From NCBI GenBank assembly GCA_021797915.1, contig JAJZYT010000013.1, positions 1 to 46,717 of the forward strand: DNA of 46,717 bases, read 5' to 3'. The notes under the pieces were generated by a model that made no database searches, was not told the DNA's origin, and saw only the letters and a program-made list of their open reading frames with translations. The stretch's first letter is position 1, and each line of letters begins with the position of its first letter. Shown here piece by piece: positions 16,750 to 26,319 of the stretch. A program made the position numbers and the translations under genes. The stretch is from Thermoplasmata archaeon (lineage in GTDB: Archaea; Thermoplasmatota; Thermoplasmata; Thermoplasmatales; GCA-001856825).

Positions 16750-17529
16750 TTAAACTACGAAATCATCTTCCTCCAGCTTGACCTCAGGTACGGGGGACGT
16801 TGTCTTGTCTTTCGTTAACATTTTAATCCAGATGTTGCCGAATGGTACTTCTTGATTCAACTCAATCCTCTTATAGTACGCAAGGAAGAGCGAAGACTGG
16901 AATACGTTTATTAGATCGTCGGTCGATTTTTTCACAATTGATTCCATTGTGAAATGATCCTTTTTCGAGAGCAGCATCCTTCCCCAGATTTCACCGATAA
17001 TCACCTGGAAGTCTTCAGGATGCGCTGTCTCCTGGAATATGATTTTCTTGGCTGTCCTGACCGTGTTTCTGAGCAAGCTCAGTGGAGTGTTCTTAATAGC
17101 GTCAAGTATGTCTTCGATTGTTACGTTTCGTTTTTCTACGGGTAGATAGCCTAGTGCCAGATCCGGAATCGGAAGCTCCTCTTCTCCCGTCTCTATCTGC
17201 TCATCAAGGAGTTCTTGCGGTTCTTCCGGCTGCGGCAACAGCAGTTCACTCTTGTTCCTTATGTTGATCCAGGCAAAGTAGACTATCTTTCCTGCCACAG
17301 GGAAATCCCTGAAGTACTGATTTATCTCACTCAGGAAAATGGTGGTAAATTTATCGAGATCTATGTTCCACGGGTCGAGCCCGTATTTGTCGACGACCTC
17401 TAGTACCTTCAAGATCACCTCTCCTCTCTTGTTCTCGATTTCTGGAGAGATCTCTTCCTCCATGATCTTTTCAATCACAGCTTGATCCTTTTTATTGTCC
17501 AATATCTCGGAAACAAGTTCTGTGCTCAT
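16750..17529 (-). CDS. scpA: Segregation and condensation protein A (SMC kleisin)
   Basis: A 259-residue kleisin-like protein. The family segment VVDKYGLDPWNIDLDKFTTIFLSEI is near residues 45-70, in shorter blocks, and a C-terminal winged-helix region follows. ScpA bridges the head domains of SMC to form the condensin ring. The ATG at 17529 overlaps the smc stop by four bases, so the two subunits are translationally coupled. No scpB gene is visible in the window, as is common in euryarchaea. The middle is acidic and proline-containing, which suits a flexible linker. Confidence 0.9.
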   Translation of the reverse strand: MSTELVSEILDNKKDQAVIEKIMEEEISPEIENKRGEVILKVLEVVDKYGLDPWNIDLDKFTTIFLSEINQYFRDFPVAGKIVYFAWINIRNKSELLLPQPEEPQELLDEQIETGEEELPIPDLALGYLPVEKRNVTIEDILDAIKNTPLSLLRNTVRTAKKIIFQETAHPEDFQVIIGEIWGRMLLSKKDHFTMESIVKKSTDDLINVFQSSLFLAYYKRIELNQEVPFGNIWIKMLTKDKTTSPVPEVKLEEDDFVV

Positions 17530-20500
17530 GCAGGAGTCACCTCCTCTGCCTCAAGTTCCTTCATAAACACTGTACTGTTCTTGTCCTGGAACGTTACACC
17601 TATGATTTGGTGGGCGTACTTCATCGTAGCTTTTCTTAGCGTGACTGCAATGATCTGTGCGCTCTCAGAATTTCTACGGAACAGCCTTCCGACGTTCTCT
17701 GCATTAACTCCATCCAGGAACATATCCACTTCATCCATGAAGTAGATTGGAGAAGGATCGTAGTTCTGGATCGCTATAATCAACGACAGCGCAGCGATGC
17801 TCTTTTCCCCACCACTGAGGGACGCAAGGTTATCCACCTTCTTACCCTTGGATGAAGCCTTGATCATTAGGCCACCCTGGAATGGGTTTGTAATATTTTC
17901 AAGGAGGAGATAGCCATCTCCACCGTTCGTGAGTTCCTTATAGATTGAGATGAAGTTCTTATTGACCGCTTCGAACACTTCGAGGAATACCACCTTCTTT
18001 TGCTCCTCGAGTTTTGCTTCGAGCTCGCCCAGTTTCTTCATTTCCTCATCCAGGCGTTCCCTCTTGCCCAGTAATTCGTCGAGTCTTCCCTTCTCCTCTG
18101 CATAATCATTGATGCTCTTGAGATTGATCGGTTCCATCTCGTGCAGTTGGTTCTCTAGAACACTTATTTCCTTCTTTATTTCCTCAAGTGATCTCTTGTC
18201 TTCGATTATTTCGTATTTCTTCTCCTCTATCGTCTTGCTGATCTCTCCTACCCGCTGGGATGCATCCTCCATCTTAGCTTGTAGGGACAGCAGGAAATCC
18301 ATCTTCGTCTTCTTTATGGTGATTTTTGAATCAACCTCTGACCTAATCTTGAACCTCTCGTTTGTGATGCTTTCGATTTCGTCGCCTCTCTTCTTCAATT
18401 TCCCTTCCTTTGCCTGGAACATTGATGACAGAGTGTCTAGTTCTGACTTCACCTTGTCTAGCGATTCCTCCATTGAGTCTGATGATTTCTTGTTGGTCGA
18501 GAGTTCGTCCTGTTTTGTTTCAATGGATTCTTCAACTGAATCGTGGTTTGCCTTCAGTCCACTGAGGACCATCTTCTGCTCGTTGAGGAATTTCAACTTC
18601 TCCTCCACGATTGTCTTCAATTCTCCCAATTTCTGCTTCATCAATCTAATTTCTTCCCTGGTCTTCTTGTCCATTGCCTTGTCCTTGTCGGAATTTATCT
18701 TGTCTACCTTTGAACCTATGGTAACTAATTCGGAATTTATCTGCTCGATTGCACTGTTTTCTATCTGCTCATCCTTAGAACCCAACTCAAGCAGTTTCTT
18801 TCTCTCATCTAGATAACCCCTCTTTTTTCTAAGTTGCTCTTCAAGTTCCTTCTTTCTGTTAACTATTTGAGTGTATTCTCCCTCGTTCTTTCCAACCTCA
18901 ACATGAGCCTTGTTTATTTTCTCTGCAAGACTTCTGAGTTCATTATCTAGGAGGGACAATTCGTTTCTTATCTCTACCCTTGTACCCTTCAGTGCTGAAA
19001 GTTTAGAGGTGAGACCTTCCAGATCTTTCCCTATCTCCCTCTTTGGAAGCGTCCCGCCTGTCATTGCATTGCTAGGATCTATGAGATCGCCGTCCAAAGT
19101 TACTATCCTCACCCCTCCCATAACCTCTCTTGCGACCTTCATATCACTGACAAGTAAAGTATCGGAGAAAACGTAACTGACTATGTCTTTTAAAGAGTCG
19201 CTTGCGCTTATCTTTTCGGAAAGGAAGCCCATTGTAGACTTGTCTTGGGATAGCATGACCGCCTTACCCCTCGGTCTCAGGGGGATGATCTTGTTGAGAG
19301 GTAGGAATGTGAGTCTCCCCTTTCCCTTCCTCTTGAGTAGCTCGATGGCAGATTGTGCGTCTTCATCCCTCTCCACGACTATGCTGGATAATCTTCCGCC
19401 TCCAGCTGCCCTCACCGCCTTTTCATTTTCTGGGGAATAGGAAATTAGGGAATCCACTGTGCCTTTTATTCCCTTCAGATTTCCGTTTGCTGATTCAATA
19501 TTGATGAAATTTATGCTCTCTGAGACCCCAGAGAGTTTGACTCCCTGTACCTTGCCGACTTCGCTCTCCACTTTCTCAATCTGGGTTGTGATATCTACCT
19601 CGTCTCTCCGCAACTTTTCGATCTTGTTTTTCGTTTCGAGGTATGCCTTGTTGAAGTCTTCCCCCTGGGGAGTTCCCTTCTTGAGATTCTTGGATCTCCA
19701 GTCTGCATCTTTTATCGAAAAATCAAGGTTTGCAATCTCTTCCTCTATTTTCGAAATCTCCTCCATCACTCCGGTGTTCCTTGCCTGGATGGATGAAAGA
19801 TTTGATTGGTGTTTTGCAAGTTCATTGAGGGTATCTTCCTTTTGCTTGTTGATATCGTTCATTGCTTTAGTAAGATCCTCGAACTTGTCAACAGAGGTTG
19901 CTGATCTGTTCTCCATGTCCTGGATGCTCAGTTCTAGCTCCCTCAATTCGTCACTCTTCGTCTTCAGTTCGACTTCAAGGGATTTTACCTTTGATTCACT
20001 TTGCTTGACGTCGCTCTCCAGTTTCTTTTTTCTAGTAGAGAGTTCTGAAATTTCCTTCTTGATCTGCGATATTGTCCCTTGAAGATTCTCGTGTTCCATG
20101 TTTATTTTTGCATAATTGATCTTGCTTGCGTCAAGATCATTCTTGATCTTCTGGAACTCTTCGAGTTCCTTATTGCTTTCTTTGAGGGATTCAATCTTCT
20201 TGTCCAGATCGTCCCCCTTTGCGATCAATTCTTTCACTTTCTCGTCAGCTGTTTTTACTTCCTGGCTTATCTTTTCCATCTGCTCTTTTATTGTGGTGAT
20301 TTCACTTTCTGTATCAGCCTTCTTCCGGAAGAGAATTATTGATTCGTCCTTCTCAATTTCCTTCTTCTTAGTAAGATAGGCTTCTGCCTGTTCCTTTTCT
20401 TTCGTCAACAGTTCCACTCGTCCAGACAACTCTACAACAAGAGCTTGAACTGTTACCATGTTTTCTCTGGTTTTATCTTTCTCGTTGTTGGCTCTATCGA

Positions 20501-21035
20501 TTTCAGTATTGTAAACTGAAATTCCACCTACTTCTTCGAGGATCTCTCGTCTCTCCAGGGGGGTCATTTCCACTATACCCGTTATGTCTCCCTGTCTAAC
20601 GAAATTATAACCGTCCGCGAAAATCTTGACCTTCTCGAGGAGGTATTCGAAATCCTGCAGTCTTGCCCGGTCATCATTGATGTAGTAATATGATGAATAA
20701 TCCTGATCGTTGTTTTCAGAAAGTTTCACCATTCGTGTGAAGGTGACTTCGTTGGTGTCGAGAGGCACTAACTTATCAGTGTTATCAAAAGTGACGCTTG
20801 CCTTTAGATACGGAGAAGGTTTTCCGGACTGGTTCCTGTGAATAAGATCCGTCAACTTCTGGGCTCTAAGTGATTTGTTGCTCTTAGTTCCGAGAACAAA
20901 CAATAATGCATCGCCGATGTTGCTCTTTCCAGAAGCATTCGGTCCAGTTACAGATGTATAACCTGATCTAAAGTCTATGACTGTCTTTCTTCCAAATGAC
21001 TTGAAATTCTCCATTTCAATTCTTTTTAAGAACAT
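17526..21035 (-). CDS. smc: Chromosome segregation ATPase SMC
   Basis: A full-length SMC of about 1170 residues. Walker A is GPNASGKSN near residue 35. Long coiled coils flank a hinge near residues 510-640 (GIKGTVDSLI...GGGRLSSIVV). The signature LASLSGGEKSIAAL and Walker B PIYFMDEVDMFLDG lie in the C-terminal head. It forms the condensin core with ScpA. ATG 21035 (MFLKRIEMENFKSFG) matches family starts; an in-frame GTG at 21044 adds three residues. A TATA element (21063-21067) is flanked by a symmetric inverted repeat. Open frames on the opposite strand reflect coiled-coil codon bias. Confidence 0.95.
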   Translation of the reverse strand: MFLKRIEMENFKSFGRKTVIDFRSGYTSVTGPNASGKSNIGDALLFVLGTKSNKSLRAQKLTDLIHRNQSGKPSPYLKASVTFDNTDKLVPLDTNEVTFTRMVKLSENNDQDYSSYYYINDDRARLQDFEYLLEKVKIFADGYNFVRQGDITGIVEMTPLERREILEEVGGISVYNTEIDRANNEKDKTRENMVTVQALVVELSGRVELLTKEKEQAEAYLTKKKEIEKDESIILFRKKADTESEITTIKEQMEKISQEVKTADEKVKELIAKGDDLDKKIESLKESNKELEEFQKIKNDLDASKINYAKINMEHENLQGTISQIKKEISELSTRKKKLESDVKQSESKVKSLEVELKTKSDELRELELSIQDMENRSATSVDKFEDLTKAMNDINKQKEDTLNELAKHQSNLSSIQARNTGVMEEISKIEEEIANLDFSIKDADWRSKNLKKGTPQGEDFNKAYLETKNKIEKLRRDEVDITTQIEKVESEVGKVQGVKLSGVSESINFINIESANGNLKGIKGTVDSLISYSPENEKAVRAAGGGRLSSIVVERDEDAQSAIELLKRKGKGRLTFLPLNKIIPLRPRGKAVMLSQDKSTMGFLSEKISASDSLKDIVSYVFSDTLLVSDMKVAREVMGGVRIVTLDGDLIDPSNAMTGGTLPKREIGKDLEGLTSKLSALKGTRVEIRNELSLLDNELRSLAEKINKAHVEVGKNEGEYTQIVNRKKELEEQLRKKRGYLDERKKLLELGSKDEQIENSAIEQINSELVTIGSKVDKINSDKDKAMDKKTREEIRLMKQKLGELKTIVEEKLKFLNEQKMVLSGLKANHDSVEESIETKQDELSTNKKSSDSMEESLDKVKSELDTLSSMFQAKEGKLKKRGDEIESITNERFKIRSEVDSKITIKKTKMDFLLSLQAKMEDASQRVGEISKTIEEKKYEIIEDKRSLEEIKKEISVLENQLHEMEPINLKSINDYAEEKGRLDELLGKRERLDEEMKKLGELEAKLEEQKKVVFLEVFEAVNKNFISIYKELTNGGDGYLLLENITNPFQGGLMIKASSKGKKVDNLASLSGGEKSIAALSLIIAIQNYDPSPIYFMDEVDMFLDGVNAENVGRLFRRNSESAQIIAVTLRKATMKYAHQIIGVTFQDKNSTVFMKELEAEEVTPA

Positions 21036-21045
21036 TTTAATCACC

Positions 21046-21085
21046 GTATGACAGTTGTCTGTTATATGGCATCAATATGTCATAC
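21046..21085. promoter_or_regulatory. Inverted repeat centred on the smc TATA element
   Basis: GTATGAC (21046-21052) and GTCATAC (21079-21085) are perfect complements with 26 bases between them. Their midpoint (21065.5) coincides with the centre of the presumed smc TATA box, CATATAAC on the minus strand. A second small repeat, ACAG-TTGT-CTGT, lies inside. This suggests a dimeric regulator bound across the core promoter. The rest of the 231-base gap up to the topA stop is AT-rich with no gene. Confidence 0.4.
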
Positions 21086-21276
21086 TTTATATATATATTT
21101 TTCTGTTACCAAAATGAAGACCAAATTGAGTTTTCCTACAGGACACGTCTACACTTTTTAAAACGAAATTTACCACTCTAATCTAATTATTTTTCTATCT
21201 GGCAGACAAATAGTTGATATTTGGGATAATTATAAATTTGTTATACGTCGAATGAAGTTGAGGATTGATTTGTCCT

Positions 21277-23520
21277 TCATTTACCGGCTCTGGAAGAGCA
21301 TCTTGAATTCAGACACTGCTCAGTTTCATTTCGAGTAAACTTGAAAATTGCGATTGGGAAACCGTCCACTGGACACTTCTTGTCCGTTGGAATCAGATCG
21401 ACCTTCTGAGGGATAGAAAGTGTCACCTTGCAGTTTGGATAATTCGAGCATCCGATGAATCTGGTGTTCATCCTGCTTCTTCTCAGCACCAGATTTCCTC
21501 CATCTGACGGACACTTTCCGAAATTCTCCCTGCTGGTGTTGTAATCACACTTATTGTCTACACACCTGGTTTCCGGTCGCTCTCCTTTCCTTATCACCTT
21601 TATTAAGAACAGTCCACATGCGGGACATTTTTCGTCCGTAACTTCTACCTTTCCAGTCCTTGGAAGGAATTGGAAGAAATCGTTAGAGGATCCAGTGCAT
21701 TTAATGTATCTTGCATTTTCCCCATAGTCCATTATGAGGTCTGAGCCGCACTTTGGACATTTTCCCACGACTTTCTCAAGTCTCAGAGTTTCGTAGAATT
21801 TCTCATTTATTTTGTCGGATTTGTTGACGAGTTCGTCCAAGAGTCCAGTTAATATTTTTCGGCTGTCGTCTACGACTTCGTCTTTTTTCTTGGCGCCTGA
21901 AGCAATTTGATCCATTTCTTGTTCAAGTTTTGCCGTCATTTCTGGTCTTGCGACCGATTCAGAATTTATGATCAGAGATTCTCCCATTGCCATCCCCAGA
22001 GGTCTCACCCTGATTGGATTTCCATCTATGAAACCCCTATCATAGAGTTTCTGAATGATCTCGTGCCTCGTACTCTTAGTCCCCAGGAGCTCCTTTTCCA
22101 TCTTTTCGAGTAGCGAGCCCTGGGAATATCTTGGCGGAGGATTTGTGTTCTTTTCGTCAACATTCGGATCTACGAAACTGACCTCTTCACCAACAGTTAA
22201 TTCTGGATTCTTCTTCTCCTGATAGTAAACTATAGGGTAATACTCCATCCATCCTCTATTTATTGCTTTAGAAGCCGTATAAAAGAACTTCAATCCCTCT
22301 GTCTCAACTACATATTCTGTGTCTAGGACATCCGCATTCTCGGCCACCGTAGCCATGAATCTTCTTGCAACCAGATCGTAAATCTTGAAGTAATCTCCCT
22401 TCAGCTCGCTCTTCTTGAGTGAAGACGTGGGATATATAGGCGGGTGATCAGTCGTCTCCACCCTTCCTCTGGATGGAAAGAGTTTGCTGTGAGTCATCAA
22501 ATGGTCCACTTCCTTCTTCAAGTAAGAGTCAGAAAGATTCGAGAGAATAGACTTGATGCTAAGGGTTCGCGGATAGACAGTGTTGTCAGTCCTCGGATAA
22601 GATATCTTGCCGTGCTGATAAAGTGTCTCGGCGATAGCCATCGCTCGTTCAACCGGTATTCCAAGCCTGTTTGCATCTCTCAGAAATTCTGTGGTTGAAA
22701 AAGGAACTGGTCTGTATATTTTCCTATCTTTGTCATTCCTTACATTTACCAAAACGCTTTTGTTTTTCTTGACAATTTCTAGCAATTTTTCTGCTTCTTC
22801 TTTGTTCTTGATCGGATTTCCTTCATAGCTGAATTTGACGCCGTTGACCAGTATGCTCAGTTCATAGTATTTCTCCGGAACAAATGTTCTGATTTCCATC
22901 TCCCTCTCAACAAGGATCGTGAGTGTAGGACTCTGCACCCTTCCGACAGATATGAATTCCGCTCCAAGTCTGTTAGTTGCAATACTGAAAAATCTGGTGA
23001 GTGCAGCTCCCCACATCAGATCAATGTACTGTCTCGCTTCTGCTGATCCAGCAAGGTTATAGTCCACCTCCGCTAGGTTTTCAAAAGATTGAACCAGATC
23101 ATATTTTGTGAGGGCACTAAATCTCGCTCTCCTGATTCCAGTGCTCCTTTCCATTAGTCTTAGCGTCTCAGCTCCAATCAGTTCTCCTTCTCGGTCGTAA
23201 TCGGTCGCAACTATCACTTCAGCATTTTCCTGATCTAGCTTTCTCAGCACACCATCAAGACCCTTGATTTTGACATTCTCGATAGGTTTCACGTTGACCA
23301 GCTGTTTAAGATTGTCCAACTTCCAGCTACTGTATTCTTTCGGATAGTCTAGTTCTATTATGTGACCCCTTAGCGAGAGAACTGAATACTCGCTCTCGCC
23401 TCTCTTGAACTTCAGTATGGTAGATGAGCCCACTTTCACCCTGCTAATCCCCCCATCGCTCAAGGCCGTTGCTATCCTTAAAGCGACGTTTGACTTCTCA
23501 GCAATAATTAAGCTTCCCAC
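21277..23520 (-). CDS. topA: DNA topoisomerase I (type IA), four zinc-finger motifs
   Basis: A 747-residue type IA enzyme that relaxes negative supercoils. The TOPRIM domain starts SLIIAEKSNVALRIA and contains ATDYDREGELIG. The active-site tyrosine is in GKISYPRTDNTVYP. The C terminus holds four Cys-rich zinc modules: CPKCG...C, CPACG...CVDNKC, CPSDGG...CSNYPNC and CPVDG...CLNSRC. The second half of the fourth lies at the very end. The GTG start at 23520 is backed by TTATAAAA (about 23541-23548), 25 bases upstream. It lacks a helicase domain, so this is not reverse gyrase. Confidence 0.95.
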   Translation of the reverse strand: MGSLIIAEKSNVALRIATALSDGGISRVKVGSSTILKFKRGESEYSVLSLRGHIIELDYPKEYSSWKLDNLKQLVNVKPIENVKIKGLDGVLRKLDQENAEVIVATDYDREGELIGAETLRLMERSTGIRRARFSALTKYDLVQSFENLAEVDYNLAGSAEARQYIDLMWGAALTRFFSIATNRLGAEFISVGRVQSPTLTILVEREMEIRTFVPEKYYELSILVNGVKFSYEGNPIKNKEEAEKLLEIVKKNKSVLVNVRNDKDRKIYRPVPFSTTEFLRDANRLGIPVERAMAIAETLYQHGKISYPRTDNTVYPRTLSIKSILSNLSDSYLKKEVDHLMTHSKLFPSRGRVETTDHPPIYPTSSLKKSELKGDYFKIYDLVARRFMATVAENADVLDTEYVVETEGLKFFYTASKAINRGWMEYYPIVYYQEKKNPELTVGEEVSFVDPNVDEKNTNPPPRYSQGSLLEKMEKELLGTKSTRHEIIQKLYDRGFIDGNPIRVRPLGMAMGESLIINSESVARPEMTAKLEQEMDQIASGAKKKDEVVDDSRKILTGLLDELVNKSDKINEKFYETLRLEKVVGKCPKCGSDLIMDYGENARYIKCTGSSNDFFQFLPRTGKVEVTDEKCPACGLFLIKVIRKGERPETRCVDNKCDYNTSRENFGKCPSDGGNLVLRRSRMNTRFIGCSNYPNCKVTLSIPQKVDLIPTDKKCPVDGFPIAIFKFTRNETEQCLNSRCSSRAGK

Positions 23521-23609
23521 TGAGCCTCAATATTAATGACTTATAAAAAATGGTTTGTCTGTTAGGCAGAAATTTCGACCCGTAAGAGGCTGTCTCCAAA
23601 AACAGACTT

Positions 23610-25286
23610 TCAAGGAAGCGGTATTATCTTGAAAATGATAAGCGAAAGCGCAATGGAAACAACTATGGAGGCAACGCTGAGCACCTTTGCCTTGTTCACC
23701 GAGCTTTTGATTATGGAATTTATCTTGGCCCATTGATTCTCTCCAGCCACTTTTAGCCAGATGTCTCTTTTCACGTATTCCATTCTTACTTCCTTCTGAT
23801 TCAGTGTATCCTCCTCAAGCTTCTTCACGATTTTCACTATTTCGTCGTGGTCTGAGAATCTTCCAACTGGGTTCACGTTGAGGCCATTTGTGTTGACGAT
23901 GTGATTGTCAGTTGTGCAAACCAGTATCTTGTCATATCCATCCAGTGAACTCTCCACTTTTTGCCTGAACTCATATTCCATGTTATTTCCATCGAACAGA
24001 ATGATTGCAATTTTCTTCGAACCGATAGAAATGGAAACAAAAGCGATTCCACCAGGCCCGATATCTTTGTACTCCGGGACGGATCTGCTGTAGGCCACCG
24101 ATATAGTTTTCTTGCTCTTCCTGCTCTTGACAGCCTGTTCAACTTCTTTAAGAAGGTACGAAATGTCTTCAAGTTCTTTCGGTTCGTCCATATTGTTGTT
24201 GTGCTGGTCTATGGTGACGGCCCACTTGAGCCCTAGCAATTTTGCTTTTCGGACAATTTTTCTTCCTTCTGTAATCTTTACATCATCAAACCTTGGGTCG
24301 TCAGGGGAGATGAAGAAGATACCTCCGTCTCCGAGAGGTAAGAAAGTAAGATACTTTCCAAAGTACGGTTCGTAACAGTAAGTGGACTCTTTTCCACTTT
24401 CGTCTATCACCTTTGAGATTTTATCTATTTCAGAATCCCCCGCACAGTTATCATCATGGGTGGTGGTTGTGTGGAACACCATAAGCTTCTGGTCCTCGTG
24501 ATTTTTCTGGAGTTTTGCCGAGATGTTGGAACTCCCTAGATCACCAAGTGGTCCAGGGTGTACGTATGGAAAGACCATTGTCAGATTCTGACTCTCAGAT
24601 TTCATCCTGAGAAGTGAGATCTCACGTGGTGCTAGTGTTGCATACATGTCCTCAAAGAACTTCTTGAGAATGACATTATAAGATATCTCCGTGGTGACGG
24701 TATTGACAAACTCTCTGAGTATTTTTATCGGATCTGTGGAGAATTCCTTGACGAACCTGGAAACTGACAGCTTGACGAAGAGGTGAGACGTAAGTGCATA
24801 TACTATCGACGATAGAACCAGCGGTAGAATGAAGATCGTGTATTTCGGGTCGAGCAGGCCGATGTAGAAGGAGAATAAAAGAGAAAATGATATCGCGATC
24901 GTGTGAATCAAAACTACATTCTTGTTGGTGAATGTTATGTAGACCATTGTGCGTAGGAATGGGATGGATGTAATCGAGACGAGCAGTGCAAGGGGCGGCT
25001 TAAGGAAATGAAAGGCAATGACTATCAAATAAAAGATTGTCGCGAAGTAGAGGCTGACAACGTTCAGAAATAGGACCCTCTGAGGGGGGAATTTAAATTT
25101 AAATATTCTTGGAGACAGCAAGTCCCAGATTATGAGACTCGCAATTGAGAGTGTATAGATAAAGGTAAATCTCAGGTCGAGAGAGGTGAAGTAGAAAAGG
25201 GGGATCAGAACGACTATGAGAGGCAATACTAGGTAGAATTTAGGAGCACGAAAGGCGAATCTCCTCAGTCTCTGACTTTCATTCAC
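23610..25286 (-). CDS. DUF2070 membrane protein
   Basis: A 558-residue archaeal membrane protein. Six or seven membrane spans occupy about residues 15-185 (YLVLPLIVVLIPLFYFTS is the first) and one more sits at the C terminus (VLSVASIVVSIALSLIIFKI). Between them is a large soluble domain with MVFPYVHPGPLGDLGSSN, TTTTHDDNCAG and WAVTIDQHNNN, rich in conserved-looking His and Asp, which suggests metal binding or a hydrolase. DUF2070 has no established activity. It begins 31 bases after the flippase-like gene and probably ends that operon. Confidence 0.85.
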   Translation of the reverse strand: MNESQRLRRFAFRAPKFYLVLPLIVVLIPLFYFTSLDLRFTFIYTLSIASLIIWDLLSPRIFKFKFPPQRVLFLNVVSLYFATIFYLIVIAFHFLKPPLALLVSITSIPFLRTMVYITFTNKNVVLIHTIAISFSLLFSFYIGLLDPKYTIFILPLVLSSIVYALTSHLFVKLSVSRFVKEFSTDPIKILREFVNTVTTEISYNVILKKFFEDMYATLAPREISLLRMKSESQNLTMVFPYVHPGPLGDLGSSNISAKLQKNHEDQKLMVFHTTTTHDDNCAGDSEIDKISKVIDESGKESTYCYEPYFGKYLTFLPLGDGGIFFISPDDPRFDDVKITEGRKIVRKAKLLGLKWAVTIDQHNNNMDEPKELEDISYLLKEVEQAVKSRKSKKTISVAYSRSVPEYKDIGPGGIAFVSISIGSKKIAIILFDGNNMEYEFRQKVESSLDGYDKILVCTTDNHIVNTNGLNVNPVGRFSDHDEIVKIVKKLEEDTLNQKEVRMEYVKRDIWLKVAGENQWAKINSIIKSSVNKAKVLSVASIVVSIALSLIIFKIIPLP

Positions 25287-25317
25287 CCGAATCGTAGGTA
25301 AATGAGGACTTTATTAT

Positions 25318-26319
25318 TTATTTTGCCACAACAAAGTGCAAAGATAGAGAGCCTATGATCAAGTTAAGATAGAACGTTATAAATCTCCAGATAAGAACGA
25401 ATGCCACTATTCCGCCATTGGGAAAGAAGGCAGAGAAAGTTGCAATCATTAAGACTTCCATTATTCCTGCAGATCCAGGCGTCACGGGAAGAAGGGAAAC
25501 CAGAACGAGCAGCACCTGAATGAAAATCACATCTATCAGATTCGGGGGATAACCAAAACCGAGTATGAGCACCGCTGGCACCATGAAATCTGAGAGCCAC
25601 AGCAAAGAAGTGACCGCTAACCCCAAGACAAGTGCTCCGGGATGTTTCAGAAATATCTCCTTTGTGGACGAGGCATACGTCTCCACGTGCTCGAAAAGCT
25701 TGGGGAGGCGCTCCTCATAACCTTTACCCTTTCTATCAAAACGCCTGGCTGTTCTCTCCAGCCATCCTTTTATCCTAATCATCAGGGTGTTTGCACCCAT
25801 CGATGCAAGAAGGAAAAAGAGAAAGAGAACTAGCATTATGACGCCAATGATAGCAATCAGCTTCAAATCGCCTGAAAGTACCTCTAGACCCATCATGATG
25901 ACGAAGGCGAAGATGCCCACGAAGAATATGGAGTCAAATCCTCTCTCTCCTAGCGCGATTGCTGTTGCAGTTCCTACCGGTTCCCCATAATCAGTCAATT
26001 TCTTGATCCTTACCGGCTCTCCTCCTACATATCCTGGCGTTATGGAGGCAGCAAATAGTGAGGAAATTACTGCGATGAATGCTTTTGAAAAAGATATCTT
26101 GTAGCCATTCGACCGGGACAGTAACTTTATTCGGAAGGACCAGAAAACGAAGGAGAGTATGTGAAGTGAGATAGCTGCAAGAAAGAACAAATAGAACGTA
26201 GAAGGAAGAGCAGATATGGCCCGAACTAGGTTTCCAAACCCATAGATCAGGGCGAAAATCAGGAGGGTGACTGCTGAGATGGCGATGCCGATGTACTTAC
26301 TTCCTGCCTTTAAGTTCAA
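25318..26319 (-). CDS. Flippase-like membrane protein (UPF0104/LPG-synthase TM family)
   Basis: A 333-residue polytopic protein with about eight membrane spans. Family landmarks are SFSKAFIAVISSLFAASITPGYVGGEPVRIKKL (the PxxxGGEP region), ALGERGFDSIFFVG, and the C-terminal block LLPVTPGSAGIMEVLM. Members are thought to move or modify lipid-linked molecules at the membrane. The TTG start at 26319 lies inside the 3' end of the glycosyltransferase gene, a 23-base overlap. The pairing suggests glycolipid synthesis followed by transport; that is inference. Confidence 0.85.
   Translation of the reverse strand: MNLKAGSKYIGIAISAVTLLIFALIYGFGNLVRAISALPSTFYLFFLAAISLHILSFVFWSFRIKLLSRSNGYKISFSKAFIAVISSLFAASITPGYVGGEPVRIKKLTDYGEPVGTATAIALGERGFDSIFFVGIFAFVIMMGLEVLSGDLKLIAIIGVIMLVLFLFFLLASMGANTLMIRIKGWLERTARRFDRKGKGYEERLPKLFEHVETYASSTKEIFLKHPGALVLGLAVTSLLWLSDFMVPAVLILGFGYPPNLIDVIFIQVLLVLVSLLPVTPGSAGIMEVLMIATFSAFFPNGGIVAFVLIWRFITFYLNLIIGSLSLHFVVAK

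Noticed and set aside
18109-18816. Long Ser/Phe-rich open frames opposite smc, also at 19459-20082
   Set aside because: They are reverse complements of Lys/Glu-rich coiled-coil codons and show no plausible protein composition.
21114-21161. Fifteen-codon frame with a well-spaced TATATATA element
   Set aside because: Too short, and the element lies in a generally AT-rich stretch where such matches are expected.
23557-23607. GTCTGTT/AACAGAC inverted repeat after the DUF2070 gene
   Set aside because: Seven pairs around a 37-base loop without an adjacent T tract; too weak to call a terminator.
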